A stretch of DNA of 5,771 nt from Candidatus Nomurabacteria bacterium. Lineage in GTDB: Bacteria > Patescibacteriota > Minisyncoccia > Phycocordibacterales > UBA9973. This document shows, piece after piece, positions 4,422-5,771 of this stretch. The stretch lies in the NCBI GenBank assembly GCA_003157195.1, contig PMIU01000075.1, forward strand, positions 11,214-16,984, in the 5' to 3' direction. The notes beneath the pieces are model-generated. The model did not search any database. It was not told where the DNA came from and saw only the letters and a program-made list of their open reading frames with translations. Position numbers and translations under genes: made by a program. Position 1 is the stretch's first letter. Each line of letters opens with the position of its first letter.

Positions 4422-5387
4422 ATGAGTACTAAGACGGCTGAGTTCGTAAGCCCAAAACATCCTGACAAAATTTGCGACTTTATCGCCGACAGTATTTTAG
4501 ATGCTTATTTGGCAGGCGACAAAGAAAGCCGCGTAGCTATCGAGGTGATGGGCGGTCATAAACTCATCACTATCAATGGCGAAGTAACTTCGCATGCAAA
4601 ACCGGATATAGAAAAACTTGTGCAGAATATTGTGGGAAATGATTACAAAATAATTTCAAATATTGTGGCGCAGAGTCCGGAGATTGCGCATGGTGTGGAC
4701 ACGGGCGGGGCAGGAGACCAGGGGATTATGAAAGGTTATGCTACCAGCGAGACGCCGGAATTTCTGCCACTCGAGTACGTGCTCGCGCGCGACTTGTGTA
4801 AAAAGATTTACGCAGTTTATCCTTTTGATGGTAAAACGCAGGTGACGATTGATGGTGAGAGGATTCTTACAGTGGTGGCTAGTTTTCAAAATACAAAAAA
4901 TGACGAGCTTTTAAAACTGGTAAAAGGAATTATAAAAGCCGATGAGTATTTGATAAATCCGGCAGGTGAGTGGCACTTGGGAGGATTTGATGCGGACACG
5001 GGGCTTTCGGGGAGGAAATTGGTAATTGATAATTATGGCCCGGAAATACCCATCGGCGGGGGTTCTTTTTCCGGTAAAGATTATACCAAGGTAGACAGAA
5101 GTGGAGCATATATGGCGCGTCGAATTGCCGTAGAACTTTTGGAAAAAAGAAATGCCCTCGGCCGTAGCCCTATGGGCGAGGCGCGCGAAGTTTACACCAA
5201 GCTCGCTTATGCCATCGGCAAGAGCGAACCAGTCATGACAGTCGCTGTTGTGGACGGAATAGAAGAAAAAATAACGGGCTACGATTTGAGCCCAAAGGGT
5301 ATACGTGAGTATTTGAAATTGGAACAAGTGAGATTTGCGGAAACATCCAGCTGGGGGCATTTTGGTAGGGGTTTTGAATGGAAATAA
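4422..5387 (+). CDS. metK: S-adenosylmethionine synthetase (compact form)
   Basis: A 321-residue enzyme making SAM from methionine and ATP. Visible motifs: SPKHPDKICDFIADSILDA (10-28) with the catalytic His13 and metal ligand Asp15; Glu41 and Glu54 in the K+ and methionine positions; QSPEIAHGVD (84-93); GAGDQGIMKGYAT (96-108); PFDGKTQVT (134-142, Asp136 and Lys138); ADTGLSGRKLVIDNYG (191-206, Asp192, Arg198, Lys199); GGGSFSGKDYTKVDRSGAY (212-230, Lys219, Lys223, Asp225); C-terminal WGHFGRGFEW (311-320). All catalytic residues known from the E. coli enzyme appear present. E. coli MetK has 384 residues; the savings here are in the gating loop after GVD, before the PFDGK block, before INP, and in the missing C-terminal tail. 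The usual SEGHPDK reads SPKHPDK. The N-terminus begins 12 residues before the catalytic His, as expected. It supplies SAM for all methylation, including the RM enzyme upstream. I see no SAM riboswitch; the 41-bp gap is too short. Confidence 0.97.
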   Translation: MSTKTAEFVSPKHPDKICDFIADSILDAYLAGDKESRVAIEVMGGHKLITINGEVTSHAKPDIEKLVQNIVGNDYKIISNIVAQSPEIAHGVDTGGAGDQGIMKGYATSETPEFLPLEYVLARDLCKKIYAVYPFDGKTQVTIDGERILTVVASFQNTKNDELLKLVKGIIKADEYLINPAGEWHLGGFDADTGLSGRKLVIDNYGPEIPIGGGSFSGKDYTKVDRSGAYMARRIAVELLEKRNALGRSPMGEAREVYTKLAYAIGKSEPVMTVAVVDGIEEKITGYDLSPKGIREYLKLEQVRFAETSSWGHFGRGFEWK

Positions 5388-5401
5388 ATAAAAAAATTAG
5401 C

Positions 5402-5430
5402 TTGACATAGTCCTCGGCTTCCTATATACT
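5402..5430 (+). promoter_or_regulatory. rRNA operon promoter
   Basis: A consensus TTGACA (5402-5407), a 17-bp spacer and TATACT (5425-5430) form the strongest promoter in the window, as expected for rRNA. Transcription should start near A5437, leaving a leader of about 207 nt before 16S. The discriminator (TTCCCC, 5431-5436) is C-rich, a feature linked to stringent control of rRNA promoters in other bacteria. The -35 begins only 15 bp after the metK stop and I see no terminator between them, so some metK read-through into rRNA is possible. Confidence 0.88.
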
Positions 5431-5470
5431 TTCCCCACGTCTTTCCGTGTATGGAATGGCGTTTTAATTT

Positions 5471-5486
5471 CCTCGCCACGGCGGGG
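5471..5486 (+). other. GC-rich hairpin in the 16S leader (boxB-like position)
   Basis: CCTCGC (5471-5476) and GCGGGG (5481-5486) form a 6-bp stem with one T-G wobble around a CACG loop, 9 nt before a boxA-like sequence. The order hairpin then boxA matches the nut-like layout of some rRNA leaders. An alternative pairing (TGGCG 5457-5461 with CGCCA 5474-5478) would exclude it. Confidence 0.4.
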
Positions 5487-5495
5487 CAAGCACCA

Positions 5496-5506
5496 TTCTT
5501 TGACAA
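5496..5506 (+). promoter_or_regulatory. boxA-like antitermination element
   Basis: TTCTTTGACAA resembles the rRNA boxA core (bacterial consensus around TGCTCTTTAACA), the RNA site where NusB-S10 assembles to protect rRNA transcription from termination. Its place in the leader between promoter and 16S fits. The match is partial. Confidence 0.5.
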
Positions 5507-5523
5507 CAAAATGAATTAATGAG

Positions 5524-5550
5524 AACAAGTGCAAGCTTGTTTGTTTTTTT
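5524..5550 (+). terminator. Terminator-like hairpin and T-tract inside the 16S leader
   Basis: AACAAG (5524-5529) and CTTGTT (5536-5541) can pair around TGCAAG and are followed by TG and seven T residues (5544-5550). The stem is short with only two G-C pairs, so it would be a weak attenuator, but it sits just after the boxA-like site, where antitermination would be needed. Confidence 0.35.
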
Positions 5551-5643
5551 GAGCGGTAGTTTTCTTGGAAAAATTTCAAAGAGCTAGGACAACGCATTTA
5601 CAAAAATCATTGCTGTTTTTTGTTTTGTTTCGTTCTAACAACT

Positions 5644-5771
5644 TTTAGTTAGAGTTTGATCCTAGCTCAGGATGAACGCTGGCGGCGTGGATAAGGCATG
5701 CAAGTCGAACGGATTTTTTATTTTCTGAGATGCGATTATATCAAGTCAAAGGTCGTAAAAAATTAGTGGCG
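5644..5771 (+). rRNA. rrs: 16S ribosomal RNA, 5' end (continues past the window)
   Basis: The conserved start AGAGTTTGATCC (5651-5662), CTCAGGATGAACGCTGGCGG (5667-5686) and GCATGCAAGTCGAACGG (5696-5712) are unmistakable. By alignment with E. coli (position 8 = 5651) the mature 5' end is near 5644. GGATAAGGCATGCAAG replaces the usual CCTAACACATGCAAG, a form I associate with Parcubacteria and related CPR groups. Variable region V1 (about 5712-5762) is AT-rich, and AGTGGCG at the right edge is the conserved stretch that follows it. Helix h1 forms from GAGTT (5652-5656) and AGCTC (5664-5668), with U-A replacing the U-G closing pair of E. coli. Confidence 0.96.

Noticed and set aside
4911..5360. 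Minus-strand open frame of 149 codons inside metK
   Set aside because: It is fully antisense to a well-supported metK and shows no recognisable motif.
1..5387. UGA recoding, as in some CPR lineages (Gracilibacteria, SR1)
   Set aside because: No real gene here ends in TGA, which drew attention, but none contains an in-frame TGA either and all families read through completely under the standard code. TAA/TAG use is explained by AT-richness.
5500..5528. Second rRNA promoter starting at TTGACA 5500-5505
   Set aside because: No -10-like hexamer lies 16-18 bp downstream (GAACAA region); the match is better explained as part of the boxA-like site.

Overview
The window looks like chromosomal DNA of an uncultivated Candidate Phyla Radiation (Patescibacteria) bacterium, probably of the Parcubacteria type. 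The basis is the 5' end of the 16S rRNA gene (GGATAAGGCATGCAAGTCG context and a CPR-like base change inside the usual 27F primer site), a compact divergent MetK, an ArsR-like regulator of a kind I associate with these genomes, very tight gene packing and almost no Shine-Dalgarno sequences. Everything reads on the + strand. The standard code fits: no gene needs UGA read as an amino acid. The lineage call rests on recognition, not on a database search.

Layout. 2-106: C-terminal tail of an unrecognised gene. 126-864: a two-gene unit, a short TspO/MBR membrane protein followed 4 bp later by a T4 endonuclease V-like pyrimidine-dimer glycosylase. 857-951: a compact palindromic repeat element containing the stop codon of the glycosylase gene. 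987-3025: an AT-rich type II restriction-modification cassette, a probable PD-(D/E)XK endonuclease followed 2 bp later by a D12-class adenine-N6 methyltransferase. 3051-3863: a four-helix membrane protein abutting a TfoX N-domain protein. 3874-4380: an ArsR-like winged-helix regulator with nearly identical four-half-site palindromes before and after it; the second lies just upstream of a 46-codon gene. 4422-5387: a compact metK. 5402-5771: a strong rRNA promoter, a leader with boxA-like and terminator-like elements, and the start of 16S rRNA.

The most interesting pattern is regulatory. Five genes (987, 3051, 3918, 4240, 4422) have a -10-like hexamer ending exactly 6 nt before the ATG, which would put the transcript start on or next to the start codon. 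This suggests leaderless mRNAs are normal in this organism. Two of the five also have a -35-like hexamer at exactly 17 bp. For the ArsR-like gene the -35 lies inside the palindrome, which gives a simple autorepression model, and the same palindrome before the 46-codon gene suggests a two-target regulon. Separately, the 16S leader contains a 9-nt perfect complement to the 5' end of 16S that overlaps helix h1.

I see no CRISPR array, tRNA, transposase or defence island beyond the restriction-modification pair. The RM cassette is the clearest horizontally acquired segment.
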